The position numbers and the translations under genes are program-made. Positions 10,792 to 19,252 of a DNA stretch of 64,000 nt are shown piece after piece (the first letter of the stretch is position 1; every line of letters starts with the position of its first letter). This stretch comes from an uncultured OCS116 cluster bacterium. GTDB taxonomy: Bacteria > Pseudomonadota > Alphaproteobacteria > Rhizobiales > TMED25. The DNA lies in assembly GCA_902633855.1 (NCBI GenBank), contig CACPHU010000004.1, forward strand, positions 1 through 64,000, given 5' to 3'. Below the pieces are notes generated by a model that made no database searches, was not told the DNA's origin, and worked only from the letters and a program-made list of their open reading frames with translations.

Positions 10792-11739
10792 ATGAAAAAA
10801 ACCATTTATATGCCCAGCAGCAAAAATATTGAGAAAGCTGCAAAAATATTAGAGAAAAATGGCCTAGTTGCATTTCCAACAGAGACCGTGTACGGCCTTG
10901 GTGCGTCTGCAATCAGTGATGAAGCAGTATCTAAAATTTATGAAATAAAGAAAAGGCCTTTTCATAATCCACTGATTATTCATGTCGCAAGTCTAGAACA
11001 AGCAAAAAATTATGGGATTTTTGATTATCAAGCGGAAAATCTTGCCCAGAAATTCTGGCCCGGACCCCTCACTTTACTTGTGAATAAATCAATTGGAAGC
11101 CGAATATCTTCAATTGCTACCTCAAATTTACAAACTGTGGCACTCAGAGTGCCTTCACATCCAGTTGCGCTAGAAATCTTAAAAAAATACAAGAAACCAA
11201 TTGCAGCTCCAAGTGCAAATTTATCTGGTACAGTTAGTGCTACAAATGCAAGCCACGTCTTTGATGACTTTGGTGATAATATTGAAATGATACTTGATGG
11301 TGATAAATGTACGCACGGAATAGAGTCTACTATAGTTGATGTTAGATCAGAGAATATTCAAATTCTTCGAGAAGGGGCTATTACAAAAGATCAAATATTT
11401 AAAATTACAAAATTAGAGTTAGATGCTTATGATGGCCATAAAATTTTATCCCCAGGCCAACTTGAGAAACACTATTCACCAAAAGCAAGAGTTCGAATTA
11501 ATGTAAAAAAACCGAATGCAGATGAATATTTTATCACATTTGGAGAAAAAAATAACAATAACCACGTCAATACAATTAATCTTTCAAGCACTGGAGATTT
11601 GCAAAAGTTTGCTCACAGATTATATGCATGTTTGAGAGATCTTGACAGCATGAATATTAAAAAAATTGCTATATCACCAATCCCCCATCAAGGCATTGGT
11701 AGGGCAATAAACGACAGAATTAAGCGAGCCTCAAAGTGA
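10792..11739 (+). CDS. tsaC: L-threonylcarbamoyladenylate synthase (Sua5/YrdC type)
   Basis: GGLVAFPTETVYGLGASA-like motif, KKRPFHNPLIIHV, APSANLSGTVSATNA, C-terminal Sua5-like extension LSPGQLEKHYSPKA. Confidence 0.94.
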   Translation: MKKTIYMPSSKNIEKAAKILEKNGLVAFPTETVYGLGASAISDEAVSKIYEIKKRPFHNPLIIHVASLEQAKNYGIFDYQAENLAQKFWPGPLTLLVNKSIGSRISSIATSNLQTVALRVPSHPVALEILKKYKKPIAAPSANLSGTVSATNASHVFDDFGDNIEMILDGDKCTHGIESTIVDVRSENIQILREGAITKDQIFKITKLELDAYDGHKILSPGQLEKHYSPKARVRINVKKPNADEYFITFGEKNNNNHVNTINLSSTGDLQKFAHRLYACLRDLDSMNIKKIAISPIPHQGIGRAINDRIKRASK

Positions 11740-11807
11740 TGTTAAGAAACAATATCAAAAGAGAATATCCAGTCAAAAGAGTTAAGAGAGAGACTAAAAA
11801 TGAATAA
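11739..11807 (+). pseudogene. 22-codon ORF duplicating the Nudix gene start (MLRNNIKREYPVKRVKRETKNE); duplication scar or remnant
   Basis: Encoded MLRNNIKREYP is identical to the N-terminus of the Nudix ORF at 12956; the 7 nucleotide differences over 11 codons are all synonymous; its TAA overlaps the dadA ATG. Confidence 0.6.
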
Positions 11808-12969
11808 AAAAGTAGCTATAGTTGGCGCGGGGATAGCTGGAATAACAACTGCATATTACCTCGCCAGGGCCGGACACGAGGTTGTAATATACGATAAAAG
11901 AAAGCATCCAGCAATGGCGACTAGCTATGGCAATGGTGGACAACTGAGTGCCAGCAATGCAGAAACTTGGAATAGTTGGCGCAGTGTTAAGAAAGGAGTC
12001 AAATGGTTGTTTAAGGCCGATGCTCCATTGAAAATTAACCCATCTATTAGTATTGAAAAATATACGTGGATATACAGATTTATTAGAGCTATTCCTAGTG
12101 CAGAAAAAAATACATACGATACATGTATTTGGGCTTTAGCAGCTCACAAACTCTACAAAGAGATTGCTGCTCGTGAAAGCTTATCTTTTGATATGGTAGA
12201 AAAAGGTATACTACACATTTATACTGACCAATCAGAATTAGATAACGCTCGGAAAGTGAACAAAATTTATAATAAGGCAGGACTAGAAAGATGGGAAGTA
12301 TCACCAAAAGAATGTTTAGATATTGAACCAGCGCTTGTTCCTCCGCCAAAACTACTGGGCGGCTTTTACAATAAGACAGATTTTACAGGTGATATACATA
12401 AGTTTTGCACAAATTTATTATCTGTATTAGAGACGAAATATAATGTAAAGCATGTCAATAAAGAAGTAAGATTTCTAAATCCAGATATTCCTTTAGTAGT
12501 TTGTGCCGGCGTTAACAGTCGTGAACTGGCAAAAACAATAGGGGATAATTTGCCTATATATCCTGTGAAAGGATACAGTATCACAATACATAATCCTGAA
12601 GTTGCGCCATGGACAAGTATGTTAGATGATGGGGGTAAGATAGTTACCAGTAGGCTCGGTGAAGACAGGCTTAGAGTAGCCGGAACTGCAGAACTTAATG
12701 GCTATAATACTGATATTATTCAACGTAGAATTAGACCACTTATAAGATGGAGCGAAAAAATGTTTCCGGGAATAAATACTGAGTACATAACTCCGTGGGC
12801 AGGCCTTCGACCGATGACTCCGTATATGATGCCAATTGTAAAGAGGAGTAAACGTAATGATAATGTTTACTACAATACAGGACACGGACATCTTGGCTGG
12901 ACGCTGTCTGCTTATACAGCACAAAAGATAGCTGAACAAATAACTGAGTCAAGTGATGCTCAGAAATAA
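11800..12969 (+). CDS. dadA: FAD-dependent D-amino acid dehydrogenase-like oxidoreductase
   Basis: KKVAIVGAGIAGITTAYYLARAGHEVVIYDKRKHPAMATSYGNGGQLSASNAETW; C-terminal WAGLRPMTPYMMPIV...NTGHGHLGWTLS. Confidence 0.9.
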   Translation: MNKKVAIVGAGIAGITTAYYLARAGHEVVIYDKRKHPAMATSYGNGGQLSASNAETWNSWRSVKKGVKWLFKADAPLKINPSISIEKYTWIYRFIRAIPSAEKNTYDTCIWALAAHKLYKEIAARESLSFDMVEKGILHIYTDQSELDNARKVNKIYNKAGLERWEVSPKECLDIEPALVPPPKLLGGFYNKTDFTGDIHKFCTNLLSVLETKYNVKHVNKEVRFLNPDIPLVVCAGVNSRELAKTIGDNLPIYPVKGYSITIHNPEVAPWTSMLDDGGKIVTSRLGEDRLRVAGTAELNGYNTDIIQRRIRPLIRWSEKMFPGINTEYITPWAGLRPMTPYMMPIVKRSKRNDNVYYNTGHGHLGWTLSAYTAQKIAEQITESSDAQK

Positions 12970-13384
12970 TATCAAACGGGAGTACCCAGATAGGCCAATC
13001 AGCGCAGTGGCCGGTGTAGTTATCCATAATAACAGCGTTTTATTAGTAAAAAAAAGCAATCTGGAAGATATATGGAGCTTTCCCGGTGGTGCAATTGAAA
13101 TTGGTGAAACACTTCATGAAGCCCTCACGAGGGAAATACTCGAAGAGACGTCAATTATCATTAAAGTTGGGGATCAAATTGAAAACCTTAATGTCATAAG
13201 AAAAGATGCAAATGATAAAATAAAGATACATTATGTTTTATCATTTTATGAATGTACATACATAAGCGGTCGACCTCAATTTGGTGATGATGTTGTAGCT
13301 GCTGAATGGCATCAAATCAAAAAAATTAATGAGATTAAATTAATAGATGGCGCCTCAAGGATCCTTAAGATCTGCGGGTATTAA
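12956..13384 (+). CDS. Nudix hydrolase
   Basis: Nudix box GGAIEIGETLHEALTREILEETSI; GTG at 12953 is an alternative start. Confidence 0.9.
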   Translation: MLRNNIKREYPDRPISAVAGVVIHNNSVLLVKKSNLEDIWSFPGGAIEIGETLHEALTREILEETSIIIKVGDQIENLNVIRKDANDKIKIHYVLSFYECTYISGRPQFGDDVVAAEWHQIKKINEIKLIDGASRILKICGY

Positions 13385-14382
13385 TTAGAATTGTTTGTAA
13401 TAATTCTTCTTCGATTTTTACCATTAACAATTAGCTTGGATCTTTCATAAACATCCTTAATATCTATTATCTCAGATAGATAGTTGACATCTTTTTCATC
13501 TAATAAATCAAAGATCATATCCCAAGCCCTACTTCTTCTCTCATGACTACAAAAGGCAGAGTCGATACCAATTAGCCGTAGACCGCGCAGAATAAATGGT
13601 GCAAGATTCGTAACAAGGTTCAGGCCCAAGACTTGACCACATACAGAAACTACCCCTGATCTATTGGTCTCAGTAATAATATTTTCAAGAACCTTGCCGC
13701 CTACCACATCTATCGCTGAAGCCCATCTTTCTTTTGATAGCATTCTTGGATTTCCTAAAAAATCATCTGTATGAAGCACCTCAATATTACCAAAAGATTT
13801 TAAATAATCTCTGTTATATTCAGGGCGTGATGTCATGGCTACTACCTCATAACCAAGCTTTAAAAGTAACTTGGTTGCAATACCACCTACAGCACCTGAG
13901 CTACCAGTTACCAATACTTTACCTGCGTCTGGTTTTATACTATTTTCATGTAGTGCCAAAACGGCTAGCATTGCAGTAAGCCCTGCTGTACCAAGACCCA
14001 TTATATAAGAATGCGTGTATTTATTTGGCAGTTTTATAAGTATGTCGGCATCTGTTGATGCGTGGGATGATAGCCCACCATGTTGAAGCTCGCCAAGACC
14101 CCATCCAGTTGCGAACACTCGATCTCCTTCACCAAACTTTTTGTTTTTTGACTGAATTACAACACCGCTTAAATCAATACCAGGAATTAATGGAAATTTT
14201 CTTATAATTGGGGCCATTCCGGTAATAGCGAGTGCATCTTTATAATTCAAAGCTGAATTTTTTACCTCAATGATAATCTCATTTGATAAAAACTCACCAC
14301 TATCTAATTCGAGATAATCAGTTTGAGTTCCTTTATCTAGTTGTGTAATTAACCATGAATTGATTTTTTTTTGCATTTGCAT
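13381..14382 (-). CDS. MDR oxidoreductase, AcuI/YhdH family (acryloyl-CoA reductase-like)
   Basis: NSALNYKDALAITGMAPIIRKFPLIPGIDLSGVV, GWGLGELQHGGLS, VLVTGSSGAVGGIATKLLLKLGYEVVAMT. Confidence 0.88.
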   Translation of the reverse strand: MQMQKKINSWLITQLDKGTQTDYLELDSGEFLSNEIIIEVKNSALNYKDALAITGMAPIIRKFPLIPGIDLSGVVIQSKNKKFGEGDRVFATGWGLGELQHGGLSSHASTDADILIKLPNKYTHSYIMGLGTAGLTAMLAVLALHENSIKPDAGKVLVTGSSGAVGGIATKLLLKLGYEVVAMTSRPEYNRDYLKSFGNIEVLHTDDFLGNPRMLSKERWASAIDVVGGKVLENIITETNRSGVVSVCGQVLGLNLVTNLAPFILRGLRLIGIDSAFCSHERRSRAWDMIFDLLDEKDVNYLSEIIDIKDVYERSKLIVNGKNRRRIITNNSN

Positions 14383-14446
14383 GAGTCTGGTCTAATATAA
14401 ATATAAATAGTATTATAATAGATAAATTGATTAATAAAAATTTTAA

Positions 14447-15211
14447 ATGCAATATTTAAATGACAGGAAAATTTTGGAAGTATCAGGCATAGATACAATA
14501 AATTTTTTACAAAATCTGATTACAAATGACCTTAGTAAGATAAAGAAAAAGAAAATCATACATACTTTTCTTCTAAACAACAAAGGTAAGATTTTATTTG
14601 AATTTTATATTCATGATGTCAATGACCGAGTTCTGATAGATGTCAATGAACAATCAGCAAATGGTCTGTTGAGTCATCTTATCTCATATAAATTACGCAG
14701 CAAAATTAATATAAGCATAAAAAATGAATATGCAGTCTTTTGGTCAGATAATAATACGAAATATACATCCGATCCTCGTAATGCGAGAATTGGACTGAGA
14801 GGAATTGAGCCAAAAAAACAAATTTCATCAGGGGATTGCACGAATAATTTTGATAATATTCGAATATTTGAGTCGATTGCTGAATTGAATAAAGACTTCA
14901 AATCCGAAGATGTTTTTCCCCATGAATTAGACTCATACATGAATTCAATCTCAAATGAAAAAGGATGCTATCCAGGACAAGAAGTTGTTTCTCGCGTCTA
15001 TCATAATAGAGTAGTATCGAAAAAAAAATTCATGAGATTGGCCTATACTGGAAGTCCTAAATCACAAGGCCGCAAATTATTTCAAGATAAAAAAAAGATC
15101 GGTTTTTTAGGTTCAAATGCAAACGGTTTTTGCTTAGCTTACACAAATAGAGAATTTGCATCAAATCGCTACGAAGTAAAGCATGATGAGCTGATAAGTA
15201 TTAGTGCATGA
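14447..15211 (+). CDS. ygfZ: YgfZ/GcvT-domain folate-binding protein
   Basis: RKILEVSGIDTINFLQNLITNDLSKI...SNEKGCYPGQEVVSRVYHNRVVSKKKFMRL (KGCYxGQE motif). Confidence 0.92.
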   Translation: MQYLNDRKILEVSGIDTINFLQNLITNDLSKIKKKKIIHTFLLNNKGKILFEFYIHDVNDRVLIDVNEQSANGLLSHLISYKLRSKINISIKNEYAVFWSDNNTKYTSDPRNARIGLRGIEPKKQISSGDCTNNFDNIRIFESIAELNKDFKSEDVFPHELDSYMNSISNEKGCYPGQEVVSRVYHNRVVSKKKFMRLAYTGSPKSQGRKLFQDKKKIGFLGSNANGFCLAYTNREFASNRYEVKHDELISISA

Positions 15212-15716
15212 AATGAGAATATTTAATGCACCACAAGACAGAGCCCAGTCCATAGTATCTCAACACAATATTGAGAATATAATCTCAGTTTATTCGCCCA
15301 ATAAAACATTCCCTCTGTTTCCGGGCGTAAAAAGCGATCAAATATTACGACTCTGTTTTAATGATATATCTAGGCCACAAAAAAATTTAAAAATAATCAC
15401 AATAAATGACATTAAAAAAATTATTAATTTTGTGACAAAAAAAAATAAAGGTGATTTTTTGGTGCATTGCTATGCCGGCGTATCAAGATCCATCGCAATA
15501 ACTATAATTATATTATTTATTTTAGAAAAAAATATAAATATAAATGATTTAATACTAGAGCTGCAGCACAGAGCGCCTTTCGCAAGCCCAAATAAATTAG
15601 TGTTACAACAGGCGGGGCGAGTACTTGGAGAAGAAAAACTCTTCAGGGCTATTATTAAAAATTTTCACACCCAAAAAAATTATATTCGGGCTAAAGAATT
15701 TTGTATTGAGTTCTAA
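15204..15716 (+). CDS. Dual-specificity / tyrosine phosphatase-family protein
   Basis: HCYAGVSRSIAI matches HCxxGxSRS; ATG at 15213 is an alternative to the GTG at 15204. Confidence 0.82.
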   Translation: MHEMRIFNAPQDRAQSIVSQHNIENIISVYSPNKTFPLFPGVKSDQILRLCFNDISRPQKNLKIITINDIKKIINFVTKKNKGDFLVHCYAGVSRSIAITIIILFILEKNININDLILELQHRAPFASPNKLVLQQAGRVLGEEKLFRAIIKNFHTQKNYIRAKEFCIEF

Positions 15717-15833
15717 TTTTTAAATTAACAAAAATTTTATTTTATATTATTATACTGCAATTGTATTTGTTGAGTTTAGAATATATATAAGAATTAACTA
15801 AGTTTATTTTTATCAACTATTGAACATCAAAAT

Positions 15834-16871
15834 ATGAAACGCATAGATAATAGTCAAAAAGTAAATCTTCCTGATCTAAAATTTACTCCTCAGCTTGATA
15901 TGGAAATGAAACCTTATTATCAAAAGGTAAAAAGGGTGATCCCCGAGATAGAATGGCCAATCCACGCGCCCTATGTGAAAGCTATAAATGAATTAAAAAA
16001 AGAGAGGAATGCTGTACTCTTAGTTCATAATTATCAAACACCAGAAATATACCATTGTGTAGCTGACTTTGTTGGCGATAGCCTTGCTCTATCAAAAGAA
16101 GCAGCGCGGACAGATGCTGATATTATAATACAATGCGGTGTACACTTTATGGCGGAAACATCAAAAATTTTAAATCCCAATAAAATAGTTTTATCCCCTG
16201 ACCTCGACGCCGGGTGCTCACTTGCAGAGTCGATAACGGCAGAAGATGTTGTGGGATTAAAAGAAAAATATCCAGGAGTGCCGGTGGTAACCTATGTTAA
16301 CACTTCAGCCGAGGTGAAAGCTGAATCAGATATTTGCTGTACATCAGGGAATGCGCAACGGGTTATCGAGTCACTAGGAGTAAAAAAGGTTATATTTATT
16401 CCAGATAAATATCTCGCCCAAAATATTGCAAAAGAGACTGATATTGAGATCATTACATGGGATAATGGCAGCTGTGAGGTACACGAACTCTTTACACCCG
16501 AAGATTTAATTGAAGCTAGGGAGTCTGTCGATAACTTAAAAATAATAGCCCATCCAGAATGTCCTCCAAATGTGATTTCAGAAGCTGATTTTTCAGGATC
16601 TACCGCAAAGATGATTGATTGGGTATCTGAAAATAAGCCAGATAAAGTTATGATGGTGACTGAGTGCTCTATGAGTGATAACATTTCGGCAGAAAACCCG
16701 GATGTAGAATTTATTAGGCCTTGCAATCTGTGCCCACACATGAAAAAAATTACACTACCAAAAATCCTCGATAATTTACTCTACTTGAATAATGAGGTGA
16801 AAATCGATCCTGTGATCGCTAAAAAAGCTTTCCATGCTGTCGATAGAATGATTAAGCTAGATATATCATAG
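15834..16871 (+). CDS. nadA: Quinolinate synthase
   Basis: [64 protein letters not shown]. Confidence 0.97.
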   Translation: MKRIDNSQKVNLPDLKFTPQLDMEMKPYYQKVKRVIPEIEWPIHAPYVKAINELKKERNAVLLVHNYQTPEIYHCVADFVGDSLALSKEAARTDADIIIQCGVHFMAETSKILNPNKIVLSPDLDAGCSLAESITAEDVVGLKEKYPGVPVVTYVNTSAEVKAESDICCTSGNAQRVIESLGVKKVIFIPDKYLAQNIAKETDIEIITWDNGSCEVHELFTPEDLIEARESVDNLKIIAHPECPPNVISEADFSGSTAKMIDWVSENKPDKVMMVTECSMSDNISAENPDVEFIRPCNLCPHMKKITLPKILDNLLYLNNEVKIDPVIAKKAFHAVDRMIKLDIS

Positions 16872-16883
16872 GGTATATTCGTA

Positions 16884-18404
16884 TTGGCAATCCATAATAA
16901 CAAAATCGTTATAGTTGGCGCAGGACTAGCTGGACTGTTCACTGCTATAAAACTTGCACCATTGAAGGTTATCCTCATAACATCAAAAAATCTTGGCTCA
17001 GGTACTTCAAGTCAGTGGGCGCAGGCAGGGATCGCTGCTGCCGTTGGTAAATTTGACTCTATCTCTTCTCACTTAAATGATACCGTTCAAGTAGGTGGTG
17101 GTATCGTTGATCAAAAAATCGCCGAATTAGTTATAAAAAACGGTCCAGATCGCGTGAATGAACTAATCTCGCTCGGGGTCCCATTTGATGTTGACGAAAA
17201 CCAAGAACTGATATTACGAAAAGAAGCCGCTCATGAACACAACAGAATAGTCTCCGTGAGGGGAGACATGACTGGCAAAAAGATCATGGAGGTGTTGACA
17301 GGGCTTGTGGAGAAATCTCCTCACATTGAGATAATTGAAGGTCAAAATGCAGTGGAACTCCATCAAGAAAACAATGCTATATATGGTGTGACGATCCAAA
17401 ATTCCGTAAAACAGACTTATATAGAGTCAGGGTGTATTATTCTAGCAACTGGTGGAATTGGTCAGTTATATAAGGTTACAACAAACTCAAAAGAAGCCTT
17501 AGGCGATGGCGTAGGCATGGCAGCAAGATGTGGCGCGGTTTTATCAGACATGGAATTTGTTCAGTTTCATCCAACCGCATTTGATATTGGAATAGACCCA
17601 GCTCCATTAGCGACTGAAGCTCTTCGTGGAGAGGGTGCCAAAATAATAAATTCAAAGTATCAAAATTTTATGAACGATGCCCATCCAGAGGGGGAGCTTG
17701 CGCCTCGGGATATTGTGGCTCGAGCGATATTCACAGAGCAAAAGAAGGGTGAAAAGGTTTACTTAGATTGTAGAGGAGATTTGGGCTCAAGGATGATTGA
17801 TGACTTTCCTACAGTTTATGAATTATGCAAAAAAAATAAAATAAATCCAAAAAATGATCCAATCCCAATATCGCCTGCGGCTCACTATCACATGGGCGGT
17901 ATCAAATCTGATAAATGTGGACGAACAAATATATCGGGTCTGTATGCTTGTGGTGAAAATGCGTGTACTGGTATTCATGGAGCAAATAGGCTTGCATCAA
18001 ACTCATTGCTTGAGGCAATTGCGTTTGCTGAGATAATTTCAGGTGACATAAAAGACCAAATTAACAAATATGTTAGAGGAGCGTCATATCATCCAAAAAT
18101 TGTAAAAGTAAAACCACTTGATCAAAATGATTTGCTAGTACTGAGAGAAACAATGACTAAATATGTTGGCGTTGAACGCGACCAAGTTGGTTTACAGCAA
18201 GCATTTGATACAGTTCGCGATATTTATCTTAAATACCAGACGCATGGCTATGATAATAATAGCTTGATAACTTCGTTGCTTATTATAAAATCAGCAATGA
18301 ATAGAACTGAGCAACGAGGAAGCCATTATCGTACAGATCATCCATATCAGGATAATAAATTAAATTCTCGGAGTTCTATAACCAAAGAAGATCTAAATTT
18401 ATGA
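16884..18404 (+). CDS. nadB: L-aspartate oxidase (TTG start)
   Basis: IVIVGAGLAGLFTAIKL, SSQWAQAGIAAAV, CGENACTGIHGANRLASNSLLEA. Confidence 0.96.
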   Translation: MAIHNNKIVIVGAGLAGLFTAIKLAPLKVILITSKNLGSGTSSQWAQAGIAAAVGKFDSISSHLNDTVQVGGGIVDQKIAELVIKNGPDRVNELISLGVPFDVDENQELILRKEAAHEHNRIVSVRGDMTGKKIMEVLTGLVEKSPHIEIIEGQNAVELHQENNAIYGVTIQNSVKQTYIESGCIILATGGIGQLYKVTTNSKEALGDGVGMAARCGAVLSDMEFVQFHPTAFDIGIDPAPLATEALRGEGAKIINSKYQNFMNDAHPEGELAPRDIVARAIFTEQKKGEKVYLDCRGDLGSRMIDDFPTVYELCKKNKINPKNDPIPISPAAHYHMGGIKSDKCGRTNISGLYACGENACTGIHGANRLASNSLLEAIAFAEIISGDIKDQINKYVRGASYHPKIVKVKPLDQNDLLVLRETMTKYVGVERDQVGLQQAFDTVRDIYLKYQTHGYDNNSLITSLLIIKSAMNRTEQRGSHYRTDHPYQDNKLNSRSSITKEDLNL

Positions 18405-19252
18405 TAGATAATATCGACATACCAAAACACATAATTAATAAAATTATTGAGAATGCGCTGGCTGAGGATCTCGGTTCCTCAGGGGATATAACCAGCAAAT
18501 CTCTGTCTAATAAAAAAACAAAGATAGAGGCATCAATAAATTCAAACCAAGATGGAATCATATCCGGACTAGACATCATTGAGTTAGTTTTTAAAAATAT
18601 AGACACTAATACAAGCATTACATACCACCTTAGTGACTGCGATGAAGTAAAAAATGGGGCTGAGATTGCTCGGGTTATCGGATACTCACATTCCATACTC
18701 GCAGCTGAAAGAGTTGCTTTAAACCTTCTGGGTCATATGTCAGGAATAGCGAGTGAGACAAATAAGTACGTCAAATCAATTGCAAACACAAAAGCAAGAA
18801 TATTATCCACTCGTAAAACAACACCAGGTCTAAGAGCCATTGAGAAGTATGCCGTTCGATGCGGAGGTGGTTATAATCATAGATACGGTCTAGATTATGG
18901 GATATTAATTAAAGATAATCATATAAAAGCGGCTGGTGGAATTGAGAAAGCACTCGAAATTATTAAAAATAATAAACCCTATATGACAGATATTGAAGTT
19001 GAAGTTGATACTATTGAACAATTCCTCGAATGTCAGCGTCTGGATGTTCGCTACATTCTGCTTGATAACATGAGTCCTCAATATATATCAGAATGTATCA
19101 AAAATAATAAAAATGGAGCAGTTTTAGAAGCCTCAGGAGGCATTAATTTGAGTACCATCAGTGATATTGCAGAGACAGGGGTGGATTTTATCTCTGTAGG
19201 TAGACTGACTCATTCATCACCATCACTTGATTTAAGTTTACATATTTTATAA
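18401..19252 (+). CDS. nadC: Nicotinate-nucleotide pyrophosphorylase (carboxylating)
   Basis: ALAEDLGSSGDITS, ARILSTRKTTPGLRAIEKYAVRCGGGYNHRYGL. Confidence 0.97.
   Translation: MIDNIDIPKHIINKIIENALAEDLGSSGDITSKSLSNKKTKIEASINSNQDGIISGLDIIELVFKNIDTNTSITYHLSDCDEVKNGAEIARVIGYSHSILAAERVALNLLGHMSGIASETNKYVKSIANTKARILSTRKTTPGLRAIEKYAVRCGGGYNHRYGLDYGILIKDNHIKAAGGIEKALEIIKNNKPYMTDIEVEVDTIEQFLECQRLDVRYILLDNMSPQYISECIKNNKNGAVLEASGGINLSTISDIAETGVDFISVGRLTHSSPSLDLSLHIL

Noticed and set aside
13381-14382. AcuI-like gene as evidence of DMSP/acrylate catabolism
   Set aside because: The AcuI/YhdH family is widespread and no dddX/dmd/prp genes are adjacent; function cannot be inferred from this window.
15717-15833. 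AT-rich intergenic region before nadA as possible riboswitch or ncRNA
   Set aside because: No convincing conserved helices seen by eye; composition alone is insufficient.
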